53,693 nucleotides of DNA from CAZKEG01 sp964601575 (GTDB lineage: Bacteria > Desulfobacterota > Thermodesulfobacteria > Thermodesulfobacteriales > Thermodesulfatatoraceae): positions 1 through 53,693 of the forward strand of contig CAZROA010000056.1 in the NCBI GenBank assembly GCA_964601575.1, written 5' to 3'. The notes beneath the pieces were generated by a model. The model did no database searches, had not been told where the DNA came from, and saw only the letters and a list, made by a program, of their open reading frames with translations. The position numbers were made by a program, and so were the translations under genes. Below are positions 14,884-22,760 of the stretch, in pieces (the first letter of the stretch is position 1; each line of letters begins with the position of its first letter).

Positions 14884-16284
14884 ATGGGGCACATGAAAAT
14901 TGTAGCTATAGAACCCAAAAATACTAGAACACATGTCTTTTCTGCCTTTAAACTCCCCCGCTTGGCTATGCCCCTTCTGGGGACCATCTTAAGGAATCGA
15001 GGCCATGAAGTTATCGTTTTCTTAGAGGAGTTAGGTCCGGTACGGGAAGAGGTGGTCCGCGAAGCAGACGTGGTCATGATTTCCACCATCACTTCCACCG
15101 CCCCGCGGGCCTATCAGATGGCCGAAAGATACCGCAAGATGGGTAAAAAGGTGATCATGGGTGGGGTACATGTCTCTTTCCTCCCCCAAGAAGCCATTGA
15201 ATACTCTGATTTTGTCTTGAGGGGGGAAGGAGATGAAACCATTGTCGATCTCATAGAGGCCATCGAGGAGGGGGGGCCTTACGATCATATTCCGGGCCTT
15301 ACCTGGCGTCGTAACGGGGAGATAGTCCATAATCCTCAAGCCAAAAAAGTGGTCAATCTCGACACCCTACCTATTCCTGACTTTGATCTTATCCCCGGGG
15401 TAAATCCTGCTAAGATGCGTATTTACCCCATGATGACTTCACGAGGCTGCCCCCATGCCTGCATCTTCTGTTCGGTAGCCCCGATGTTTGGGCGACGTTA
15501 TCGCTTTCGTTCCAAGGAACTGGTCTTAGAAGAGATCACCCGCCTAAAAAAGGGCCAACATCTCTTCTTTTACGATGATAACTTTACCGCCCATATCCCC
15601 CGCACCAAGGAACTACTCGAAGGAATGATCCGTCAGGGGTTTAAGGGAGATTGGTCTGCCCAGGTCCGCATTGATATCTACAAAGACAAAGAACTCCTGG
15701 AATTGATGCGCAAAAGCAATTGTTTCTTGGTCTACGTAGGGATAGAATCCATCAACCCTGAAACGCTAAAGACCTATAAAAAAGGCCTAACTTATCAACA
15801 AATTGTAGAGGGAGTTGAGGTCCTCCATAAGTATGGTATTCGCATCCACGGGATGTTTATCATCGGGGCAGATACCGATACTCCGGAAACCATTCAAGCC
15901 ACCTTGGACTTTGCCCGGGAAGCGCGCTTAGACTCCGCCCAGTTCTTGATCTTGACCCCTATCCCGGGGTCGGTGCTTTATGAAAATTGGCAAAAAGAAG
16001 GACGGGTCTTTTCGACCAAGTGGGACCTTTACGACGGACATCACGTCCTTTTCCATCCTAAAAACATCTCCATCACCAAACTCCAAGAAGACGGATTTCG
16101 CCTGCACCGAGAGTTTTATTCCCTGGGGCAAGCCCTGCGTTTTCTCTTGCGAGGCGATATTTACGGGGCCTATTTACGGGTGTTAGGCCATCGATATGTA
16201 AAACGCTGGATCAAAGAAAACCGCGACTATTTTCTCGAACTACAAGGGATCGAACAGAGGCTAGCTGTTTCGACTTCTGGTTAA
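14884..16284 (+). CDS. Cobalamin-binding radical SAM enzyme of unknown substrate
   Basis: 466 residues in the BchE/P-methylase-like layout. Residues 1-135 look like a B12-binding Rossmann domain (DVVMISTITSTAPRAYQMAERYRKMG, KVIMGGVHVSF, VLRGEGDETI). A radical SAM barrel follows, with the iron-sulfur motif CPHACIFC (C189, C193, C196) and LFFYDDNFT. The C-terminal 100 residues include VLGHRYVKRWIKENRDYFLEL. Members methylate unreactive carbons or rearrange rings in lipids, chlorophylls and natural products; the substrate cannot be read from the sequence. A second ATG lies three codons downstream; the first has a GGAG at longer spacing. The phosphoesterase gene follows after 12 bases. Confidence 0.85.
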   Translation: MGHMKIVAIEPKNTRTHVFSAFKLPRLAMPLLGTILRNRGHEVIVFLEELGPVREEVVREADVVMISTITSTAPRAYQMAERYRKMGKKVIMGGVHVSFLPQEAIEYSDFVLRGEGDETIVDLIEAIEEGGPYDHIPGLTWRRNGEIVHNPQAKKVVNLDTLPIPDFDLIPGVNPAKMRIYPMMTSRGCPHACIFCSVAPMFGRRYRFRSKELVLEEITRLKKGQHLFFYDDNFTAHIPRTKELLEGMIRQGFKGDWSAQVRIDIYKDKELLELMRKSNCFLVYVGIESINPETLKTYKKGLTYQQIVEGVEVLHKYGIRIHGMFIIGADTDTPETIQATLDFAREARLDSAQFLILTPIPGSVLYENWQKEGRVFSTKWDLYDGHHVLFHPKNISITKLQEDGFRLHREFYSLGQALRFLLRGDIYGAYLRVLGHRYVKRWIKENRDYFLELQGIEQRLAVSTSG

Positions 16285-16296
16285 GGAGAGGGCACC

Positions 16297-16785
16297 GTGC
16301 TTTTTGCTGTCGTCAGCGATAGCCACGATGCCATTCCTCATTTACGAAGGGCCGTTTTACTAGCCAATGAGCGAGGGGCTTCTTATTTACTCCATTGTGG
16401 TGATCTCATCTCCCCATTTATGGCCTGGGAATTAGGCCGATTTAAAGGGGAAGTTCATGTCATCCTGGGCAACAATCCCGGTGATGTCTGGCTCCTGGCC
16501 AAACACTGTGCCAAGCTCCCTCATGTCCATCTCCACGGCCAATTTACCTTTGAAGAACTCTCTGGAGTAAGGGTGGCCTTGGTCCATTTCCCCGAATTGG
16601 CCGAAGGGCTGGCCCTTACCGGACGGTTTGATCTAGTCTGTTGTGGTCATACCCATGTCTTTGAGACACGCCGCATCGGAGAAACGGTAATTATCAATCC
16701 GGGAGAACTCCTCGGTAAAGAAGGCCCTCCGACCATGGCTTTTTTTGACCCGGAGACCAAAGAAGTGGAAAAGGTGGTCCTGTAA
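16297..16785 (+). CDS. MJ0936/YfcE-type metallophosphoesterase
   Basis: A 162-residue calcineurin-like phosphodiesterase. Metal ligands are visible as D8 and H10 in VVSDSHD, D36 in HCGDL, GNN at 58-60, and the two histidines of CCGHTH near the end; INPGE follows as in the family. These enzymes cleave small phosphodiesters, but natural substrates are mostly unknown. The start is GTG with AAGGAGAGG before it. The stop TAA overlaps the ATG of the next gene by one base. Confidence 0.88.
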   Translation: MLFAVVSDSHDAIPHLRRAVLLANERGASYLLHCGDLISPFMAWELGRFKGEVHVILGNNPGDVWLLAKHCAKLPHVHLHGQFTFEELSGVRVALVHFPELAEGLALTGRFDLVCCGHTHVFETRRIGETVIINPGELLGKEGPPTMAFFDPETKEVEKVVL

Positions 16786-18743
16786 TGCCGGTGGCGGTAG
16801 ACACAGGAGGGACCTTTACAGACTTTGTCGTTTTAGAAGAGGGTAAGTTACGCACCCATAAGGTCTCTTCTACCCCCCTTGATCCAGCCAAGGCCATCAT
16901 CCAAGGACTGGAGGATTTGGCCTGTGCTCAACCGGAGGTTTTTTTTCACGGTACCACCGTGGGCACCAATGCCTTTCTGACTCGTAAAGGGGCTAAAGTC
17001 CTTTTGATTACTACCGCTGGTTTTGAAGACGTAATCTTTATTGGCCGTCAAAATCGCCCACGGTTGTTTGATTTTATGGTTACCAAACCAAGGCCAGCTC
17101 TTTCCCGGAGACAGGTAGTCGGGGTGCCGGAGCGGATCTCAGCCACCGGAGAGGTGCTTAACCCCTTAAATCGCGAAGAACTAGAGGTCCTCAAACAGTC
17201 CATAACCGCCAAAAATTATGAATCAATAGCCGTTTGTCTCTTGCACTCTTATGCCAACCCCTTACACGAAAGGAAAATCAAGGAATTTTTAGGTGACCTC
17301 GGGGTACCCATCTCACTTTCTTCGGAGATATCACCTGAATTTCGTGAATTTGAAAGGACTTCGACCACTTTTTTAAATGCCTATTTGGCCCCGGTGTTGG
17401 CCAGGTACGTAAAGCGGCTGAGAAAGGCCTTACCTCGAACCAGGCTCTTTCTGATGCAATCAAGCGGTGGCCTTATGCCGGCTGAGGCCATTTATCGTCG
17501 AGCGGTAGCTACTCTTCTTTCCGGACCAGCAGCGGGAGTAAACGGAGCCTGGACCTTGGCTCGTCTCCTAGGACTTTCCCGGATCATCACCTTTGACATG
17601 GGTGGGACCTCTACGGATGTCTCTCTGTGTAACGGAGGCTTTACCTATACCCAGAATTACGAGATCGAGGGGTATCCGGTACGGCTCAAGATGATCGACA
17701 TTCATACCATCGGTGCTGGCGGTGGATCTATAGCCGCCTTTGATAAGGGCGGAGCCCTTAAGGTTGGCCCGGCAAGTGCCGGAGCAGATCCTGGTCCAGC
17801 CTGCTATGGACTGGGAGGGCGTTGGCCTACGGTGACCGATGCCAATCTGGTCTTGGGGCGCCTTTTGCCCCATCGCTTCTTGGCTGGAAGGATTACTTTG
17901 CATCAGGAAAAGGCCTTTAAGGTCTTGGCTGAGCATGCTTCTAAACGCGGTTTTACCGTAGAAGAATTGGCCCTGGGGATCATCGAGATCGTAAATATCA
18001 ACATGGAACAAGCCATCAAAAAAGTCTCGGTGGAACGCGGGCTTGATCCCCAAGATTTTACCCTTTTTTGTTTCGGCGGAGCTGGAGGGCTTCACGCCAC
18101 GGCCTTGGCCTCTCGCTTACGCATAAGACAGATCCTTGTCCCCCGTTTTTCCGGAGTCCTCTCTGCCTTAGGGCTTTTGCTTGCTCAACCGGCCTTTGAC
18201 TTTTCGCGTTCGGTCTTCTTTGAGGGAGATCGGGTTTCGTTTGAGTATCTTTCACCCCTTATCGAAGAGTTGGCCGAACAAGGCCTTCAAGAGGTAGCCA
18301 AATACGGTTATCGCCGTGAAGAACTGCGGGCCGAGGCCGAGGTCGATTTGCGATACAAAGGTCAATCACACGAATTGACCGTGCCCTTTGGCTTCGATTT
18401 TCGAGAAAAATTCCACGAAGCCCATCACCGACTTTACGGCTACAGCCTTCCGGTCAATCCTTTAGAGGTCGTAGGCATCAGGATAAGACTCTCCGGCACC
18501 CCGTCTTTTTTCAAATTACCGGAAAAGACAGACGGGCAGCTTAGACCAGTAGAAAAATCGCAGGTTATCTTGGCCGAAAAGGACAAGGTCTTAACCCCGG
18601 TTTATCTCTGGGAAGACCTTCCTCCTGAAGCCGAGTTTCCCGGGCCAGCCCTGGTAGTAGGACCATACTCCACTGTTTGGGTAGAACCCGATTGGCAAGT
18701 GACCACTGATCGTCATCTCAATCTCTGGCTCAGACGCGGTTAA
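16785..18743 (+). CDS. Hydantoinase/oxoprolinase family protein, HyuA-like subunit
   Basis: 652 residues. The protein begins with VAVDTGGTFTDFVVLEEG, the phosphate-binding start of the N-terminal HyuA domain. Next come HGTTVGTNAFLTRKGA and the main actin-like ATPase domain with ITFDMGGTSTDVSLC, TIGAGGGSIAAFD and FGGAGGLHA. HyuA-type proteins are the ATPase half of N-methylhydantoinases, 5-oxoprolinases and acetone or acetophenone carboxylases, usually with a HyuB partner. No HyuB gene is adjacent; the next gene is an unrelated secreted protein. Substrate unknown. Confidence 0.88.
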   Translation: MPVAVDTGGTFTDFVVLEEGKLRTHKVSSTPLDPAKAIIQGLEDLACAQPEVFFHGTTVGTNAFLTRKGAKVLLITTAGFEDVIFIGRQNRPRLFDFMVTKPRPALSRRQVVGVPERISATGEVLNPLNREELEVLKQSITAKNYESIAVCLLHSYANPLHERKIKEFLGDLGVPISLSSEISPEFREFERTSTTFLNAYLAPVLARYVKRLRKALPRTRLFLMQSSGGLMPAEAIYRRAVATLLSGPAAGVNGAWTLARLLGLSRIITFDMGGTSTDVSLCNGGFTYTQNYEIEGYPVRLKMIDIHTIGAGGGSIAAFDKGGALKVGPASAGADPGPACYGLGGRWPTVTDANLVLGRLLPHRFLAGRITLHQEKAFKVLAEHASKRGFTVEELALGIIEIVNINMEQAIKKVSVERGLDPQDFTLFCFGGAGGLHATALASRLRIRQILVPRFSGVLSALGLLLAQPAFDFSRSVFFEGDRVSFEYLSPLIEELAEQGLQEVAKYGYRREELRAEAEVDLRYKGQSHELTVPFGFDFREKFHEAHHRLYGYSLPVNPLEVVGIRIRLSGTPSFFKLPEKTDGQLRPVEKSQVILAEKDKVLTPVYLWEDLPPEAEFPGPALVVGPYSTVWVEPDWQVTTDRHLNLWLRRG

Positions 18744-18807
18744 GCTTTCCTTGACGCCTTACTCAGCCGCTGGTAGCCTCAAAATAATTAAGGAGGGAGA
18801 AGGCAAA

Positions 18808-19806
18808 ATGAAAAAGCTTCTCTTTGTTTTGGTCTTTGGTTTGATCTTTCCTTTAGGGGTCCAGGCCAAAGAGATCAAAGTGGCCATCTTCCCTTTTGAG
18901 ATTCACGCTGCTCAGGATCTTTCCTACGTACGCGAAGGCATTCAAGATATGTTAAGTACCCGCCTATTCGTCCCTAATAAGGTCCTGGTCATTGATGAAA
19001 CCAAGGTCAAAAAGGCCCTTGCCAATCTCAAAGAACCCCTCACCGAAGAAAAGGCTCGGGAGATAGGCCAAAACTTAGGGGTCGATTATGTCCTCTTCGG
19101 CAGTATTACCACCTTTGGGAAGAGGGTGAGTATTGATGCCAAACTGGTCCCGGTAGATGAACTCAAGTCTCCAGTGGCCATTTATACTCAGACCGAGACT
19201 TTAGATGACCTGATCCCGAAGCTGGCGGAGTTTGCCCGCCGAGCTGTGGCTTATCTCGAGGGCCGACCGATGGTAGCTGCCCTTCCTCCTCAGATACAAA
19301 CAAACCAAGAAGCTGCTCAGAAGGCCCCGGCCCAAGCGAATAACCAAAAGACCTACCCTGCAGCAGCCACACCTAAGGCCTATCCGAAACAACCTTTGCC
19401 AGAAAAACTATATCAGCCTCCTTCCCAAGCTCCTTCTCAACAGGCCAGACTAGAAAAGAGGAGAAAATATAAATATTCCGAGATAGATCCTTGGCCTGAT
19501 TATCCACCGGAAGAAGAGGATTATGCTGTTCCCGAGATCCAGGAACAAGCTAAGCCCAAAAAGGAACATAAAGGACATTTCTGGAACAGGGTATGGCCTT
19601 TGCGGTGGATCTTCGGTAGGAAAGAGAAGGAAGTAGTGCTGAAAAAAGAAGAAATCACCCCTCCGCCACCTCCACCACCTCCAACCCAAAGCACCGGAGC
19701 CACCACTCAGAGTTCGGCCCAAGTGGAATCTCCTCCGCCAACTCAATCTCCGCCAACATCCCAAACGGCTCCCCCGAGCGGTGGGCAGACGTGGCAGTGG
19801 TACTGA
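18808..19806 (+). CDS. Secreted protein with FlgO/TolB-N-like domain and proline-rich tail
   Basis: 332 residues from the ATG at 18808, which has AAGGAGG before it and opens the signal peptide MKKLLFVLVFGLIFPLGVQA. A longer reading frame upstream lacks a ribosome site. Residues 21-160 (KVAIFPFEIHA, REGIQDMLSTRL, VDYVLFGSITTFG) follow the pattern of the FlgO/CsgG/TolB-N group of periplasmic or outer-membrane proteins. The rest is low-complexity: Gln/Pro/Lys-rich with a PPPPPPPP run and PPTQSPP repeats, ending in GGQTWQWY. The last 152 bases overlap, antisense, the end of the convergent glycosyltransferase frame. Function unknown. Confidence 0.75.
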   Translation: MKKLLFVLVFGLIFPLGVQAKEIKVAIFPFEIHAAQDLSYVREGIQDMLSTRLFVPNKVLVIDETKVKKALANLKEPLTEEKAREIGQNLGVDYVLFGSITTFGKRVSIDAKLVPVDELKSPVAIYTQTETLDDLIPKLAEFARRAVAYLEGRPMVAALPPQIQTNQEAAQKAPAQANNQKTYPAAATPKAYPKQPLPEKLYQPPSQAPSQQARLEKRRKYKYSEIDPWPDYPPEEEDYAVPEIQEQAKPKKEHKGHFWNRVWPLRWIFGRKEKEVVLKKEEITPPPPPPPPTQSTGATTQSSAQVESPPPTQSPPTSQTAPPSGGQTWQWY

Positions 19807-20701
19807 AGAATCTTTGCGCATAAATAGAGATCTCTTTAGGGTCTAGTCTAGTAAGGCATCTTTCCTGACATTGTCGCGGGTCAAGCCCCTTTTCTCGACA
19901 AGAACACGGCGAATGGATAATCAGTACCCGGGTGCCATAAGGTGACCAATGGTACCAGGTCGTCGGGCCAAAAAGGGTCAAAGTTGGCCGGCCTAAGGCC
20001 GCGGCTAAATGGGTGAGCCCAGAGTCATGGCCAAGGAAACCCATGGCCTGAGATAAGGCCTTTAGCGCCTGCTCTAAACCGACGCAAAAGATAAGTTCAT
20101 AACCCCTGAGGGCCTGATGAAGCTCTTCTTCCGCCGGGCCCAAGATAAAGCGTACTTTAAACCCTTGAGTCTTTAAGTGCTCAAAAAGAGCGATCATAAA
20201 GGGAAGTGAGGTACATTTCCACCGCCCACCGCTCCCGGGATGAAGCAAGAGATACTCGCCTTGGTCTTCTTTTTTTAGGATCTTTCCTTTTTTAAGGGCT
20301 GCCTGGAATAAGGTCGTCTTGTCTCTTAAATCTAGGGCCTTGGCCAAGGTGAAAAATTGTTCCAGAGCAAGATGACTCTCCCTTTGGGGTCTGGTGGGTA
20401 GGCAGATCAATTTTTCTGAAAATCTCTCCTTGAAAAGCTCGATTAAGATAGGGCTTGAGGCAAAAAGAAAGACCAAACCAAAATTATCAAGCAGAAGATC
20501 AGGGTGAGTAGGATAAACTTCGTCTATTAAAGCAGCCTCAAGGAATAACCTTCGGGCCTCATTTCGGGCACAAAGGATCAATTTTTGGGGAAAAAGGGTT
20601 CTAATGGCAGCGATAGCCAAACGAGAAAGGAGGAGATCCCCCAAGGCCCCTTCATGCCAGAGGAGAATCGGTTGATCGCTATTCGGCTGGGTGACCAACA
20701 C
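19655..20701 (-). CDS. Glycosyltransferase family 9 (heptosyltransferase-like)
   Basis: LPS-core type glycosyltransferase of the ADP-heptose group, cytoplasmic face of the inner membrane. Motifs are the early GALGDLLLSRLAIAAIR, the central LLLHPGSGGRWKC, and the donor-binding GHDSGLTHLAAALGRPTLTLFGPT. The first starts in frame are GTG or TTG at 20701/20698, within the end of the nitroreductase gene. Family conservation seems to fade around residue 300 (CLTRLDPKEISIYAQRF). The last 49 or so residues read the antisense strand of the proline-rich tail of the facing gene, so the tail may be a run-on caused by a lost stop codon. Confidence 0.85.
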   Translation of the reverse strand: MLVTQPNSDQPILLWHEGALGDLLLSRLAIAAIRTLFPQKLILCARNEARRLFLEAALIDEVYPTHPDLLLDNFGLVFLFASSPILIELFKERFSEKLICLPTRPQRESHLALEQFFTLAKALDLRDKTTLFQAALKKGKILKKEDQGEYLLLHPGSGGRWKCTSLPFMIALFEHLKTQGFKVRFILGPAEEELHQALRGYELIFCVGLEQALKALSQAMGFLGHDSGLTHLAAALGRPTLTLFGPTTWYHWSPYGTRVLIIHSPCSCREKGLDPRQCQERCLTRLDPKEISIYAQRFFSTTATSAHRSGEPFGMLAEIELAEEIPLGPNSEWWLRCFGLEVVEVAEG

Positions 20702-21416
20702 TGGCCAGATAGAGAACGGTCTCTTCCTCTCCGTCTAGACCGAAAAGCTGGTTTACCTCGTCATCAAAGAAGGCCCCGATGGGACAGGCCCCAAGACCTA
20801 AGGCCGTGGCCGCCAAGAGGACATTTTGGCAGATATGAGCCACGTCCATGAAGATATAACGTATCCCTCGACTCCCATATTTACTCATGGTGCGACGGGG
20901 AATGGCTGACCACACCAAGACCACCGGAGCCTTGGCACACATGGTCTGCCCAAGGGCGGCCTCAGCCAGGTCTTTACCAAAATAACCATCAGCCAAAGTT
21001 TCCAGAGAAAAGCTTTGGACTTCAAAGTGATAAAGGCCAGGAGACAAATCCGAAACGTTATTCACGCAGAGATAGGTTTCGATGGGATAGAGGGCCCCGG
21101 CAGAGGGAGCGGTGCGTAAGAGATATTGACCTAAAGTAGCGGTCACCCCTTGGCCGGCAAAGAGGAGGAGGGAAAGGTCCTCTAAAGAGAGCGGATTTTT
21201 TCGGTATTTACGAATAGACCGGCGTTTAATCAATGCCTCCCAGAGGGTTTCTCCTCCAAAAGAAGGTTTGGGGAGGGGGAAACGATGGGCCTCGGGATAC
21301 TTCTTTATCCAGGGGGCCGGAGAGATGATCTCTCTTTCACGGACAAGGAGTTCAGCCCGATCGTGCTTGGTGCGCTGGAGAAATTTAAATCCTAAGGATT
21401 GCTTATATTGAGGCAT
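20679..21416 (-). CDS. SagB-type nitroreductase-family oxidoreductase
   Basis: A 245-residue FMN protein. WEALIKRRSIRKYRKNPLSLEDLSLLLFAGQG, RTAPSAGALYPIETYL and the C-terminal MDVAHICQNVLLAATALGLGACPIGAF are the signature of the SagB/ThcOx branch of the nitroreductase family. In peptide-toxin clusters such enzymes oxidise azolines to azoles, but no cyclodehydratase or precursor gene is near, and many thermophiles keep stand-alone copies of unknown function. The ATG at 21416 is preferred over a GTG two codons earlier because AGGAG lies five bases before it. It overlaps both neighbours. Confidence 0.82.
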   Translation of the reverse strand: MPQYKQSLGFKFLQRTKHDRAELLVREREIISPAPWIKKYPEAHRFPLPKPSFGGETLWEALIKRRSIRKYRKNPLSLEDLSLLLFAGQGVTATLGQYLLRTAPSAGALYPIETYLCVNNVSDLSPGLYHFEVQSFSLETLADGYFGKDLAEAALGQTMCAKAPVVLVWSAIPRRTMSKYGSRGIRYIFMDVAHICQNVLLAATALGLGACPIGAFFDDEVNQLFGLDGEEETVLYLASVGHPAE

Positions 21417-22665
21417 GGCCACTCCTGTTAGACTTTTTCCCAGGCCTCTTTCTCTTTTTGATCTTCGGGGTCTCCAAGATGGACTCTTCTCTCTCTAACT
21501 TAAGGATCAAATTGGTGATCGCCAAGGCCTCTTTGAAATAACTCTTCTTAGCCAGCCTCCGAGGTATCCTTTGACTAAAGAGTAGATGATATTTGACCGG
21601 CCATATGGCAGCCAAAAGTTGGACCGTATTTTCGAATAATTCCTTCTTAAAGTCATAGGGGAAAAAGATCTTGGCCACCTCTTCCCGGATGATCTCATAG
21701 GGACGACCAGCCCGGTCCGGCAGGGGAGATAATCTACTGTTTCCAATCACAAAGGGATAGAAAAATACAGCCAAGGCCTGGGCCGGGGAAAAATTCCCGC
21801 GACGGATCTCCTTGTCCAAGGCGGCGAGGAGCTTTATCAAAAATTGTTTGGCCTTAACCCCGCTCCGATCCAGTACCTTTTGGTAGGCGGGAAAGATCTC
21901 GGCAAAGAGCCCGCTTTTCAGCATCAAAGAGGCCCAAGGAGAGGACCACCCACCCAAGATATCCTTCAACCATTCGTCTCGAATACGCATCGGGGCACAA
22001 AGGGTAATCTTTTCGCGATGACGTAAGATTCCCTCCCAGGTATGGGGCTCAATGGTGAACCCGATGCGGGCAGCGTGGCGAATGGCCCTCATCATCCTCA
22101 CCGGATCTCTGGTAAAACGGTGGTCAGGATTGCCTATGACGCGAATAATACCGGCCTTTAGGTCCTCCATTCCACCTACGTAGTCGATGATGGTAAAGTC
22201 AGCGATGTTGTAAAACAAGGCATTGATGGTCAAGTCTCGGCGGAAGGCGTCTTCGTAAGGGGTGCCGAAGACTTCCAGGCCGTCTTCTTCTGCTGTTTCC
22301 GGCCCGCGAAAGGTGACTACCTCAATAAATTTGCCCCCTTTGAAATAGACGTGAACCAATCTAAATCGACGCCCGATGATCTTACTCCAACGAAAGAGTC
22401 TCTTTATCTCTTCTGGTAGGGCATCGGTCCCCACGTCAAAGTCCTTCGGCGTGAGGCCAAGGAGTAGATCTCGAACACTTCCCCCGACTAAATAGGCGAG
22501 ATAACCCGCGTCTTTTAAACGATAGAGGACCTTTAGGGCCTCCCGCGAGATATTCTTTCGCGAAATGGGATGTTGTGAGCGAGGGATAATCTTGGGCTGA
22601 GGTACAGCCGGGGCCGCAAAGAGCTCCCCCTGGGTATATTCCTCTTTTGAAAGGGTCTTGGCCAT
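21403..22665 (-). CDS. Class II poly(A) polymerase / CCA-adding enzyme family
   Basis: 420 residues. The nucleotidyltransferase head carries LVGGSVRDLLLG (59-70) and the metal-binding DFD (75-77) in TPKDFDVGTDA. IIGRRFRLVHVYF matches the signature used to tell PcnB poly(A) polymerases from CCA-adding enzymes. RRDLTINALFYN and RFTRDPVRMMRAIRHAARI follow as usual. The C-terminus is basic (KIKKRKRPGKKSNRS). PAP adds poly(A) tails that promote RNA decay; CCA enzymes finish tRNA 3' ends. At least one tRNA of this window (Phe) lacks an encoded CCA, so a CCA-adding activity is needed somewhere in the genome. I favour PcnB on the signature, without certainty. Confidence 0.85.
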   Translation of the reverse strand: MAKTLSKEEYTQGELFAAPAVPQPKIIPRSQHPISRKNISREALKVLYRLKDAGYLAYLVGGSVRDLLLGLTPKDFDVGTDALPEEIKRLFRWSKIIGRRFRLVHVYFKGGKFIEVVTFRGPETAEEDGLEVFGTPYEDAFRRDLTINALFYNIADFTIIDYVGGMEDLKAGIIRVIGNPDHRFTRDPVRMMRAIRHAARIGFTIEPHTWEGILRHREKITLCAPMRIRDEWLKDILGGWSSPWASLMLKSGLFAEIFPAYQKVLDRSGVKAKQFLIKLLAALDKEIRRGNFSPAQALAVFFYPFVIGNSRLSPLPDRAGRPYEIIREEVAKIFFPYDFKKELFENTVQLLAAIWPVKYHLLFSQRIPRRLAKKSYFKEALAITNLILKLEREESILETPKIKKRKRPGKKSNRSGHASI

Positions 22666-22725
22666 AACGCTTTTACCGTAACACCAACGCCAAAAGCTTT
22701 CATCTGATCCTAAAATAAAGTGATT

Positions 22726-22756
22726 AAGTCAGGGGAGGAATGACCTCCCCTGACTT
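22726..22756 (-). terminator. Intrinsic terminator after the CsgG-like gene
   Basis: A perfect 13-base-pair stem, AAGTCAGGGGAGG with its complement, and a five-base loop, four bases past the stop of the CsgG-like gene. On the minus strand it is followed by AATCACTTTATTTT, a diffuse T-rich tail. Confidence 0.75.
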
Positions 22757-22760
22757 GCTA

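Noticed and set aside
20679..21416. Azole-peptide (thiazole/oxazole-modified microcin) cluster around the SagB-like gene
   Set aside because: No cyclodehydratase, YcaO or precursor-peptide gene lies within reach; stand-alone copies are common.
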